6,645 nt of DNA from Thermoleophilaceae bacterium (GTDB taxonomy: Bacteria > Actinomycetota > Thermoleophilia > Solirubrobacterales > Thermoleophilaceae). This document shows positions 1 through 6,326 of this stretch, piece by piece. The first letter of the stretch is position 1. The number at the start of each line of letters is the position of its first letter. The position numbers and the translations under genes are program-made. The notes below the pieces were generated by a model, which did no database searches, was not told where the DNA came from, and saw only the letters and a program-made list of their open reading frames with translations. The stretch spans positions 1-6,645 of the forward strand of contig JACCZR010000230.1 in the NCBI GenBank assembly GCA_013695855.1. The letters are read 5' to 3'.

Positions 1-429
1 GTCCTCACGCTGGGCCCGGGAGCCCGGGACGCCGCGGAGCCGCTCGAGGCAGCCGGCCACGAGCACCGCAGCGGAGGGCTCGGCGAGCTCGGGGAGGCCG
101 CTGAGGGCTCGCTCGGCGGGGTCCTGGCCCTCGAGCTCGTGGAGGAGCTCGCCGAGCAGGAGCTCCTCGAGCTGGTGGAAGCCGCGGGACGGGCGCTGCG
201 CCCGGAGGGCGTGTTCGTCCTCAGCAGCGCCAACCCCCACTCCGTGGCCGCGCTGAAGACCTTCTGGGCGGATCCCGCCCGCCGCCGTCCGGTCTTCCCC
301 GAGACCCTCATCGCCCTGCTGCGGGAGGCCGGCTTTCCCTCGGCCTTCGTCTTTCACCCCGGTGGGGTGGGCAACGTGGAAGCCGACCGCCACCGCGAGC
401 CGCTCTACGCGGTGGCCGCCTCGCGCTGA
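1..429 (+). CDS. Class I SAM-dependent methyltransferase, C-terminal part (5' end cut by window)
   Basis: The frame is open from base 1 to a TGA at 427-429, giving 142 residues of the C-terminal part; the start lies upstream of the window. What can be seen is the second half of a Rossmann-type methyltransferase fold. Residues 40-50 (GVLALELVEEL) fall where this family usually has a 'vvEHL' motif after strand 4. Then come RALRPEG (64-70), a strand (VFVLSSANP, 71-79), and the block FWADPARRRPVFPETL (88-103) followed by LLREAGF (106-112). The series 'NP.S...F..DP....P..PETL..LL.eAGF' is a hallmark of methyltransferases found in polysaccharide and glycopeptidolipid loci. The SAM-binding glycine motif must lie upstream, so it could not be checked. 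The His of the usual EHL motif is replaced by Glu here. The acceptor is unknown; with gmd 18 bases downstream in the same direction, a sugar or glycan hydroxyl is the likely target (inference). The gene is probably co-transcribed with gmd. Confidence 0.75.
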   Translation, partial: VLTLGPGARDAAEPLEAAGHEHRSGGLGELGEAAEGSLGGVLALELVEELAEQELLELVEAAGRALRPEGVFVLSSANPHSVAALKTFWADPARRRPVFPETLIALLREAGFPSAFVFHPGGVGNVEADRHREPLYAVAASR

Positions 430-447
430 CCCGTTAGGTTCCACGGC

Positions 448-1440
448 TTGACCCAGCCCAGAAGAGCACTCGTGACGGGCATCACCGGTCAGGACGGCTC
501 CTACCTCGCCGACCTGCTCCTCGAGAAGGGCTACGAGGTGCACGGCATGGTCCGCAGGGCCTCCACGGAGACCTTCCAGCGCCTCGAGCACATCCGCGAC
601 GACCTCGTGCTGCACACCGGCGACCTGCTCGACCAGCGGTCGCTGGGCGACGTGCTGCGCGCGTGCAATCCGCACGAGATCTACAACCTCGCCGCGATGT
701 CCTTTGTGGCCGCCTCGTGGAGCCAGCCCGTGCTCACCGCGGAGTTCACCGGCGCCGGCGTGACCCGCATGCTCGAGGCCATGCGCGAGGCCGCCCCCGA
801 CGCGCGTTTCTACCAGGCCTCTTCGTCCGAGATGTTCGGAAAGGTGCTCGAGGTCCCCCAGCGCGAGTCGACCCCGTTCTACCCGCGCAGCCCCTACGGG
901 GTGGCCAAGTGCTACGGGCACTTCATCACGGTCAACTATCGTGAGTCGTACGACCTTTTTGCCTGCTCAGGGATACTTTTCAACCACGAGTCGCCCCGCC
1001 GCGGGCTCGAGTTCGTCACCCGCAAGGTCACCCACGCCGCCGCGGCCATCAAGCTGGGGCTGGCGGACGAGCTGGCCCTCGGCAACCTCGACGCCGAGCG
1101 CGACTGGGGCTACGCCCGTGACTACGTCGAGGCAATGTGGCTCATGCTCCAACAGGACGAGCCCGACGACTTCGTGATCGCCACGGGCGAGGCCCACAGC
1201 GTCCGCGAGTTGGTCGACGTGGCCTTCGAGCGGGTCGGGCTCGACCCCGAGCGCTACGTGCGCCTCGATCCGAGCTTCCTTCGGCCCGCCGAGGTCGAGC
1301 ACCTCATCGGCGACTACGCCAAGGCTCACGAGAAGCTGGGCTGGCGGCCACAGACCGGCTTCCGCGAGCTGATCGAGCTGATGGTCGACTCCGACCTCGA
1401 GCAGCTCGGCCGCGGGGTCCCGCGCAAGCAGAGCGGCTGA
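448..1440 (+). CDS. gmd: GDP-mannose 4,6-dehydratase
   Basis: This cytoplasmic short-chain dehydrogenase/reductase converts GDP-D-mannose to GDP-4-keto-6-deoxy-D-mannose, the precursor of GDP-fucose, GDP-rhamnose and related sugars. The 330-residue protein is complete. It opens with the dinucleotide-binding TGITGQDGSYL (10-20, G11xxG14xxG17), followed by GMVRRAS (33-39), a typical NADP-contacting segment. The catalytic set is Ser126 (Thr in many homologues), Glu128 in QASSSEMFG, and Tyr150/Lys154 in SPYGVAK. Family blocks follow: VNYRESY (162-168), GILFNHESPRRG (175-186), LGNLDAERDWGYARDYVEAM (211-230), VIATGEAHSVREL (243-255) and RPAEVEHLIGD (279-289). The length is near that of the shorter bacterial and archaeal Gmd type (E. 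coli Gmd is about 373). The start is TTG at 448. It is the first usable in-frame start after the upstream gene's stop, and the next one, GTG at 472, would cut the first beta strand. Only a weak TTAGG lies 9 bases upstream. No fucose synthase or rhamnose-forming reductase is visible nearby. Residues 170-177 contain a run of rare codons. Confidence 0.97.
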   Translation: MTQPRRALVTGITGQDGSYLADLLLEKGYEVHGMVRRASTETFQRLEHIRDDLVLHTGDLLDQRSLGDVLRACNPHEIYNLAAMSFVAASWSQPVLTAEFTGAGVTRMLEAMREAAPDARFYQASSSEMFGKVLEVPQRESTPFYPRSPYGVAKCYGHFITVNYRESYDLFACSGILFNHESPRRGLEFVTRKVTHAAAAIKLGLADELALGNLDAERDWGYARDYVEAMWLMLQQDEPDDFVIATGEAHSVRELVDVAFERVGLDPERYVRLDPSFLRPAEVEHLIGDYAKAHEKLGWRPQTGFRELIELMVDSDLEQLGRGVPRKQSG

Positions 1441-1443
1441 CGC

Positions 1444-3837
1444 CTACCGCCTGACGACCTCGAGCCAGTCGAGCTCGCGTCCACACAGGCTGCGCGCCCG
1501 CCTGGGGTCGAGCCGGTGGACGCTGCGGTCCGGCCGGGCGGTCGCGAGCACCAGGTTCGACAGGAGGCCGCCCTGATATCCGTCGCCCCCGCGCAGGTCG
1601 CCGCCGGGGCTGGTCAGCTCGATCGCGTGCTCGCCGGCGGACAGGCCGGCGCTGGCGAGCTCGAAATAGTGGCCCGGCCATGCAAGCTCGTAGCCCACCT
1701 CCCCCGCGGCGCGGCCGTCGATCCGGGACTCGAAGGAACGGGCGAAGGACCCGCCCAGCCAGACCCGGTAGCGGCCATCGCGCTCCAGGGCGATCCGGCC
1801 GCGCACCGTGCCCTCTCCGATTGAGCGCAGCGCCGCCCTGTCGAACGAGTCTCGGCTCCACGAGGGGCGAACGGGCGCCCGCGCCGGCGCGAACAGGGCC
1901 AGGTGAGCGCGCGAGGCGTAGCGCAGCTCGTGGCCGCGAGCTTGCGCTCGGCGCCCGATGGCCTGGATCCGCCGGCACGTCAACCGCGGCTCGGGCGAGA
2001 CCTGGCTCCCCCCCGCGACGTGGGCGATCACCTGCCCGTCGAGGGCAACGCGCCGCCAGGCCTCGTAGTAGCGGCCCGACCACTCCAGCTCGTAGCCGGA
2101 GGGCGGCCGGCTTGCCGACGGCGAGCGGCGCAGGACGATGCGGGGAAATCTCCTCACGTAGCGCCAGTCCATGCGGTCGAGGTCGTGGACCTGCTTGTAC
2201 GAGGTCTCCTCCCGAGCCGTCTGAAGGTCGGGGTAGCGGTGAGAGGTCTCGGGGGAGCTCGCCCCGTCGGCCCGGCGCAGGAGGTGCTTGGCGTGCTCGT
2301 CGTACTCGTCGAGCAGGGTGGGGCCCCGTCCCGCGAGCCGGTCTCCGACGTCGGCGAGCTCTTCGAAGCGGTCGCGAGGCGCGAGGGTGGTCAGGCGGTA
2401 GGCGAGCGCGTTGGTCCAGACGATGCCCCCGATCACGACGGCGGCGAGCCCGGCTCCGGCGATCCGGCTTGCTCGCCGGGGGTGGTTGAACAGGGCCGCC
2501 GCGCCCAGGAGCGCCAGCAGCGTGACGGCGGGCGAGCCCACTGCCAGGGTCTTGGCGTCGGCGTAGGGAGAGCCCTGGCGCAGGAGGAAGAGGACGCTCA
2601 CCGCCGCGCCGAGGGCCAGCAGGGCGGGCCCTTCGACCCTCCTGCGACGCACCAACCACACGGCTCCCCCAACGGCGGCCAACGCCGCGAGCGCGATGAG
2701 CAGGTAGACGAGCGCCCGGTGGTGCACGAGCGCCAGCCGGTAGTCGCCACGAGGCCAGATGCCGGCGATCTGAAGCGGGTCGAGGGGACCGCCGAGGTTG
2801 CCGAGGTCGGCGGTCTTGGTCAGCACCCCGGATGCCACGCGCGCGAACGTAAAGCTGCCCACCAGGGCCGGGAGGGCCAGCAGCCCGGCGAGGGCCGCCC
2901 CGACGCCGAGGCTGCAAGCGACCGAGAGCCGGCTCCCGGGTGCGCGCACCACCGCGAGCACCGCCGTGGCGGCCAGGGGCACCCCGAGCCAGGGCACGAT
3001 GGCGAGGCTCAGCACCACCAGCCCCGCGGCGAGGGCCACCGCGAGCGGGATCGCGCCGAGGACCCGGCCGGGCTCGCGCAGGTAGGGCAGCGCCAGGGCC
3101 ACGACGAGGGTGAGGATCCACACGGTCGCGAGCTCTTTCACGCTCCCCTGCAGCCCGAAGGCGTACAGCAGTCCCGGCTGCGCGGTGACTCCCGCGACCA
3201 GCGCGCGCTGCCATCGCGTGATTGCGGTGGGCTCCAGCAGGCCGTACACCGAGAGGGCGACCGAGGCGAGGATCAGCCCGAGCCAGGGCTGGAACAGCCA
3301 GCCGACGTCGCCGCCCACCACCCGCCAGCCCACCCCCAGCGGGAGGTCGGCGCCGAGCGGGTAGTCGGTCGCCAGGTAGGCCTTGGCCGCCGTGGTGAAG
3401 GACGAGACGCCGGGCCCCAAGCCGTGCCCTCGCGCGAAGACCTGCTCGATCAGGGTGAAGTGCACCGAGGAGTCGTCCAGGATGGTGTAGCCGGTGAAGG
3501 TCGCCGCGCCGCTCGAGACGACCGGAGCCAAGAGCGCCACGAAGGGCACGAGGCCGGCGGCGACCGCCCAGAGGTCGACGCGCACGCCGCGGACCCGCTT
3601 CGCCGAGACCAGTGCCCCGAGCAGCGCAAGCACCACCACGGCGGGCATGGCGGCCTCCGCCGTGGCGTCGAGCCGCGTGAGCAGGTCGGCCACCACCGCG
3701 ATCAGGGCAAGCCCGAGAGGCAGCAGCAGGACCCCCGGGAGCCGCCGTCCGCTCGCGCGCTCGACGAGCAGGCCGCAGCCGAGCCCGAGCACGACCAGGA
3801 CAGCCGGAAACACCAGCCAGGCGACCACCTCGGTCAT
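1444..3837 (-). CDS. Polytopic membrane protein, putative GT-C-type glycosyltransferase with C-terminal ectodomain
   Basis: The 797-residue protein starts with ATG at 3837 and stops with TAG at 1446-1444. About 14 hydrophobic segments can be read, near residues 3-25, 34-52, 64-79, 90-108, 177-200, 212-228, 236-252, 260-281, 283-298, 306-327, 374-396, 404-420, 432-450 and 459-478. Arg/Lys-rich loops (ERASGRR, KRVRGVR, REPGR, RAPGSR, VRRRR, NHPRR) all fall on one side. On the opposite, presumably outer, side lie a long loop (109-176) with LDDSSVH (120-126) and YPLGADL (159-165), a loop at 328-373, SPYADAK (423-429), and the region from 481 to the end. Membrane sugar transferases using polyprenyl-phosphate sugars (GT-C fold) carry acidic residues in an outer loop, hence the call. 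The C-terminal half contains WSGRYYEAWRR (586-596) and a beta-rich stretch (about 675-797, GRYRVWLGGSFAR, ELTSPGGD) resembling a carbohydrate-binding sandwich. It follows the GT2 gene by 13 bases, probably in one transcript. Alternatives are a polymerase, a ligase or an uncharacterised membrane protein. The gene is certain; the function is inferred. Confidence 0.8.
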   Translation of the reverse strand: MTEVVAWLVFPAVLVVLGLGCGLLVERASGRRLPGVLLLPLGLALIAVVADLLTRLDATAEAAMPAVVVLALLGALVSAKRVRGVRVDLWAVAAGLVPFVALLAPVVSSGAATFTGYTILDDSSVHFTLIEQVFARGHGLGPGVSSFTTAAKAYLATDYPLGADLPLGVGWRVVGGDVGWLFQPWLGLILASVALSVYGLLEPTAITRWQRALVAGVTAQPGLLYAFGLQGSVKELATVWILTLVVALALPYLREPGRVLGAIPLAVALAAGLVVLSLAIVPWLGVPLAATAVLAVVRAPGSRLSVACSLGVGAALAGLLALPALVGSFTFARVASGVLTKTADLGNLGGPLDPLQIAGIWPRGDYRLALVHHRALVYLLIALAALAAVGGAVWLVRRRRVEGPALLALGAAVSVLFLLRQGSPYADAKTLAVGSPAVTLLALLGAAALFNHPRRASRIAGAGLAAVVIGGIVWTNALAYRLTTLAPRDRFEELADVGDRLAGRGPTLLDEYDEHAKHLLRRADGASSPETSHRYPDLQTAREETSYKQVHDLDRMDWRYVRRFPRIVLRRSPSASRPPSGYELEWSGRYYEAWRRVALDGQVIAHVAGGSQVSPEPRLTCRRIQAIGRRAQARGHELRYASRAHLALFAPARAPVRPSWSRDSFDRAALRSIGEGTVRGRIALERDGRYRVWLGGSFARSFESRIDGRAAGEVGYELAWPGHYFELASAGLSAGEHAIELTSPGGDLRGGDGYQGGLLSNLVLATARPDRSVHRLDPRRARSLCGRELDWLEVVRR

Positions 3838-3850
3838 GCCGGGAGTCTGG

Positions 3851-5032
3851 CTACCGAACTCGGCGCAGGCCGAGGATGGAGATGAGAAAGGAGGAGAAGA
3901 CGATCTGCACGCCGACGATGGCGAGCATCGCCGCGAGCACCGCCAGGCGCTGCTCGGACAGCTCCCCGAAGCCCCGCTGGGCCCAGGCGACGAAGATCAC
4001 CACACCCACCACCGCGCCGGCGAAGAGCACCGCGGCCCCGAGCAGCAGACCGTGCTCGAGCCGGAAGCGGGCGCGCATGCGGTCGAACCACGGGTCGCGC
4101 TCGCCCATGAAGTAGGTGCCGTAGGCGTGGGCGCACAGGCCCAGCGCCACCACCTGCACGCCGACCACGGCCAGCAGCGCGCCCGCCACCAGGGTGTGCA
4201 GCTGCCACTGGCGCCCGAACACGTCAATCTGCGCGACGACCGTGAGCGATACCAGCGCGCCGATGAGGAACATCACCCCGCCGGGCACGATGAACAGGTG
4301 CGTGGGGCTGTGCACGAGCAGAAAGCGCAGGTGGCGCCAGCCGTCGCGGAAGCTCGAGAGCTTGGACTCCCCGCCGCGGGGGTGGTACTCGATCGGCACC
4401 TCCTCGATCGCCAGCTCCTCCTTGGAGGCGCGGATGACCATCTCGGAGGCGAACTCCATGCCGGTGGTGCGCAGATCGAGGCGCCCGAGGACGTCACGGC
4501 GCAGGGCGCGCATCCCGCAGTGAGCGTCCTTGACGCCGGTGCGAAAGAAGAGGTTGAGCACGCCGGTGAGGATGGGGTTGCCCACGTAGCGGTGAAGCCA
4601 GGGCATGGCGCCGGGGTGGATGTTGTCCATCCGGTCGCCCATCACCAGCTCCGCACCCGTCTCCAAGCGCTCGATGAAGCCCGGGATATCGCTGAAGTCG
4701 TAGGTGAGGTCGGCGTCCAGCATCACGATGTACTCGCCTTGGGCGGCGGCGAACCCGGCCAGGTAGGCGCTGCCGTAGCCGCGGCGCGGCTCGTGCACCA
4801 CGCGGGCTCCCGCGGCCTCGGCCAGCGCCGGGCTGCCGTCGTCCGAGCCGTTGTCGGCCACCACAACCTCTCCGCGCAGGTCGTGCTCGGAGAGCACGGC
4901 CCGGGCGCGGGCCACGCACTGGTGGATGTTCGCCGCCTCGTTGAGGCAGGGGATCACGACCGACACGAGCACGTCGTGCTCCGGGGAGGCGCCGTGGCGG
5001 ACGCCTTCGCGGGTGACTTCGGGAGTGCTCAT
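3851..5032 (-). CDS. DPM1/GtrB-like family 2 glycosyltransferase with four C-terminal membrane segments
   Basis: The protein probably transfers a sugar from a nucleotide donor to a polyprenyl phosphate at the inner face of the membrane, making a lipid-linked donor for later use outside. The 393-residue sequence has a GT-A catalytic domain: VSVVIPCLNE (23-32), VVADNGSDDGS (57-67), RRGYGSAYLAGF (83-94) and the metal-binding DAD at 106-108 in MLDADLTYDF. Further blocks are VMGDRMDNIHPGAMPWLHRY (130-149), DAHCGMRALRR (169-179), GMEFASEMVIRA (191-202), EVPIEYHPRGGESKLSSFRD (211-230) and GWRHLRF (231-237). These match the actinobacterial 'dolichol-P-glucose synthetase'-type GT2 family. Four hydrophobic segments follow at about 246-266, 279-300, 328-350 and 365-386, more than the two of classic GtrB. 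The start is ATG at 5032, with no clear Shine-Dalgarno sequence. The first 20 residues are hydrophilic and poorly conserved-looking, so a later start is possible. It is the first gene of a minus-strand pair with the membrane protein. The sugar transferred cannot be told from sequence. Confidence 0.93.
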   Translation of the reverse strand: MSTPEVTREGVRHGASPEHDVLVSVVIPCLNEAANIHQCVARARAVLSEHDLRGEVVVADNGSDDGSPALAEAAGARVVHEPRRGYGSAYLAGFAAAQGEYIVMLDADLTYDFSDIPGFIERLETGAELVMGDRMDNIHPGAMPWLHRYVGNPILTGVLNLFFRTGVKDAHCGMRALRRDVLGRLDLRTTGMEFASEMVIRASKEELAIEEVPIEYHPRGGESKLSSFRDGWRHLRFLLVHSPTHLFIVPGGVMFLIGALVSLTVVAQIDVFGRQWQLHTLVAGALLAVVGVQVVALGLCAHAYGTYFMGERDPWFDRMRARFRLEHGLLLGAAVLFAGAVVGVVIFVAWAQRGFGELSEQRLAVLAAMLAIVGVQIVFSSFLISILGLRRVR

Positions 5033-5168
5033 CGTCTACAGACAGCAGCCGGCCCGACGAAGAGTTGCGGCCCGGCGTCCCGCGATGGTAGTTGCACCGA
5101 CCGAGGTCATCGTCCTCCGCCGGTCGGCATCACCTCCCGCCGCGCAGGACGGGATAGGCATCGCTAGC
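5033..5168. promoter_or_regulatory. Divergent intergenic spacer, presumed promoters for both units
   Basis: This 136-base stretch separates the minus-strand GT2 start from the chosen plus-strand GT4 start, and must hold the promoter of the minus-strand unit and probably that of the plus-strand unit. No strong sigma-70 consensus is visible. On the minus strand, TACCAT (plus 5085-5090) is a possible -10 box without a convincing -35. On the plus strand, TTGCGG at 5065-5070 is a weak -35 candidate without a good -10. Two 10-base inverted repeats with 4-base arms occur: GTCTACAGAC at 5034-5043, just before the minus-strand ATG, and GACCGAGGTC at 5099-5108. Both are short enough to be chance. If GT4 starts at ATG 5085 instead, the spacer shrinks to 52 bases. 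Confidence 0.3.
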
Positions 5169-6326
5169 TTGGCGGGCCTGCGCGTCTGTCTCGTCTACGA
5201 CTGCCTCTTTCCCTGGACGGTGGGGGGCGCCGAGCGCTGGTTCGGCCGCCTGGCCGAGGAACTGGCCGAGGCGGGCCACGAGGTGACCTACCTCACCAGG
5301 CGCCAGTGGGAGGCGGGCGACGAGCCGCGGATCCCCGGCGTCCGGGTGGTCGCGGTCTCCCCGGGCGGGTCGCTCTACACCGAGGGCGGCCGGCGGGCTG
5401 TGGGGCCACCGCTGCGCTTCGGGCTCGGCGTGCTTCGCCACCTCGCCGGGCGCCGGCGGCGCTACGACGCAGTGCACCTGTGCGCCTTCCCCTACTTCTC
5501 GCTGCTGGCCGCGAGACTGGCCCTGGCCGGCGCCCGGCGCACCATCGTGGTCGACTGGTTCGAGGTCTGGACCCCCGCCTACTGGCGCGTGTACCTGGGG
5601 GCGGTGGGCGGGCGTGTCGGCCAGCTGGTGCAGCGGCTGTGCGTGCGGCTGACGCCGCAGGCCTTTGTCTTCTCTCACCTGCACGCCCGGCGGCTGGCCG
5701 ACGAGGGCCTGCGGCGCCCCGCCGTCGAGCTGAGCGGACTCTACGGCGGGCCACTCGAGCCGCGCGCTTCGCAGGGACGGCGCGAGCCCGTCGTGGTATT
5801 CGCCGGGCGCCACATTCCCGAGAAGCGCGCGCATCTGGTGCCGGGCGCGGTGGCCGCCGCGCGCGAGCGCCTCCCCGGCCTTCGTGGGGTGATCCTCGGC
5901 AACGGGCCCGAGCGCCCGCGCGTGCTCGAGGCCGCCACGGCAGCGGGCGGGTTCGTGGAGGCACCCGGGTTCGTCTCGCCCGAGGAGGTGACCGAGGCGC
6001 TGGCCGGGGCGCTCTGCGTGCTGTTGCCCTCCGAGCGCGAGGGCTACGGCCTGGTGGTGGTGGAAGCCGCGGCGCTGGGCACGCCCACCGTGACCACGGC
6101 CGAGCCCGACAACGCGGCGGTCGAGCTGATCGAGGAGGGCGTGAACGGGTTCGTCGCCCCCAGCGCCGAGCCCGGTGAGCTGGCCGAGCAGATCGTCCGT
6201 GCGGCCGAGGGCGGCGAGGGCCTTCGCGAGCGCACGGCGGGGTGGTTTGCCGACAACGCCCTGCGGCTGAGCGCGGCCGGCTCGGCGCGCACGGTGGCCG
6301 ACTGGTACGCGCGAAGGGTCGCGTGA
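5169..6326 (+). CDS. Family 4 (GT-B) glycosyltransferase
   Basis: The 385-residue protein is a cytoplasmic retaining glycosyltransferase that would add a sugar from a nucleotide donor to a growing glycan or lipid-linked acceptor. The N-terminal acceptor domain has strand CLVYDCLFPW (7-16), the GGAE loop (19-22) and DWFEVWTPAYW (129-139). The C-terminal donor domain has VVVFAGRHIPEK (208-219), with the Arg/Lys pair R214 and K219 that contacts the donor phosphates in this family. It also has LGNGPER (243-249), then PSEREGYGLVVVEA (287-300), which carries the E-x7-E motif at E291/E299, and GTPTVTT (304-310). Length is normal for GT4. The start chosen is TTG at 5169, directly before the first beta strand, with AGG at 5156-5158 ten bases upstream. 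ATG at 5085 would add 28 residues of low-complexity, Ala/Pro/Val-rich sequence and has no clear ribosome site. The frame is open still further left, but there it runs over the GT2 gene. Its stop overlaps the next gene's GTG. Donor and acceptor are unknown. Confidence 0.9.
   Translation: MAGLRVCLVYDCLFPWTVGGAERWFGRLAEELAEAGHEVTYLTRRQWEAGDEPRIPGVRVVAVSPGGSLYTEGGRRAVGPPLRFGLGVLRHLAGRRRRYDAVHLCAFPYFSLLAARLALAGARRTIVVDWFEVWTPAYWRVYLGAVGGRVGQLVQRLCVRLTPQAFVFSHLHARRLADEGLRRPAVELSGLYGGPLEPRASQGRREPVVVFAGRHIPEKRAHLVPGAVAAARERLPGLRGVILGNGPERPRVLEAATAAGGFVEAPGFVSPEEVTEALAGALCVLLPSEREGYGLVVVEAAALGTPTVTTAEPDNAAVELIEEGVNGFVAPSAEPGELAEQIVRAAEGGEGLRERTAGWFADNALRLSAAGSARTVADWYARRVA
6313..6318 (+). promoter_or_regulatory. 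Shine-Dalgarno-like GAAGGG for the downstream methyltransferase
   Basis: A purine run, GAAGGG, lies inside the last codons of the GT4 gene and ends four bases before the GTG at 6323. Spacing is slightly short, but together with the GTGA stop/start overlap it supports that GTG as the start and suggests translational coupling. Confidence 0.4.

Noticed and set aside
15..28. Palindromic CCCGGGAGCCCGGG that could be a hairpin
   Set aside because: It lies inside a coding frame in very GC-rich DNA and has no T tract. Chance is the simplest explanation.
126..128. Catalytic Ser126 in Gmd (given here as protein residues) as an odd replacement of Thr
   Set aside because: QASSSEMFG is the usual form in the shorter bacterial and archaeal Gmd type, and Ser can fill the same role, so this is not an active-site defect.
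127..178. Cluster of GAGCTC hexamers that looks like a short tandem repeat
   Set aside because: It encodes a Glu/Leu-rich helix (ELVEELAEQELLELVE) in the methyltransferase. Spacing is irregular and codon preference explains it.
1304..3214. A 636-codon open frame on the minus strand, out of frame with the membrane protein
   Set aside because: The product is Arg/Ala/Pro/Gly low complexity and runs into the 3' end of gmd. The overlapping 797-residue frame is clearly the coding one.
1903..3885. A 660-codon open frame on the plus strand, opposite the membrane protein gene
   Set aside because: Its translation is rich in Arg, Gly, Glu, Gln and His with no fold or motif. It is the expected antisense shadow of a GC-rich gene whose own frame gives clean membrane segments.
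3494..5167. A 557-codon open frame on the plus strand covering the GT2 gene
   Set aside because: It is antisense to a gene with complete GT2 motifs, and its translation is His/Glu/Gly-rich without any recognisable domain.
4851..5168. N-terminal extension of the GT4 protein to 4851
   Set aside because: It would overlap the start of the GT2 gene and adds Ser/Thr/Arg-rich sequence unlike any GT4 N-terminus. The Rossmann fold begins right after 5169.
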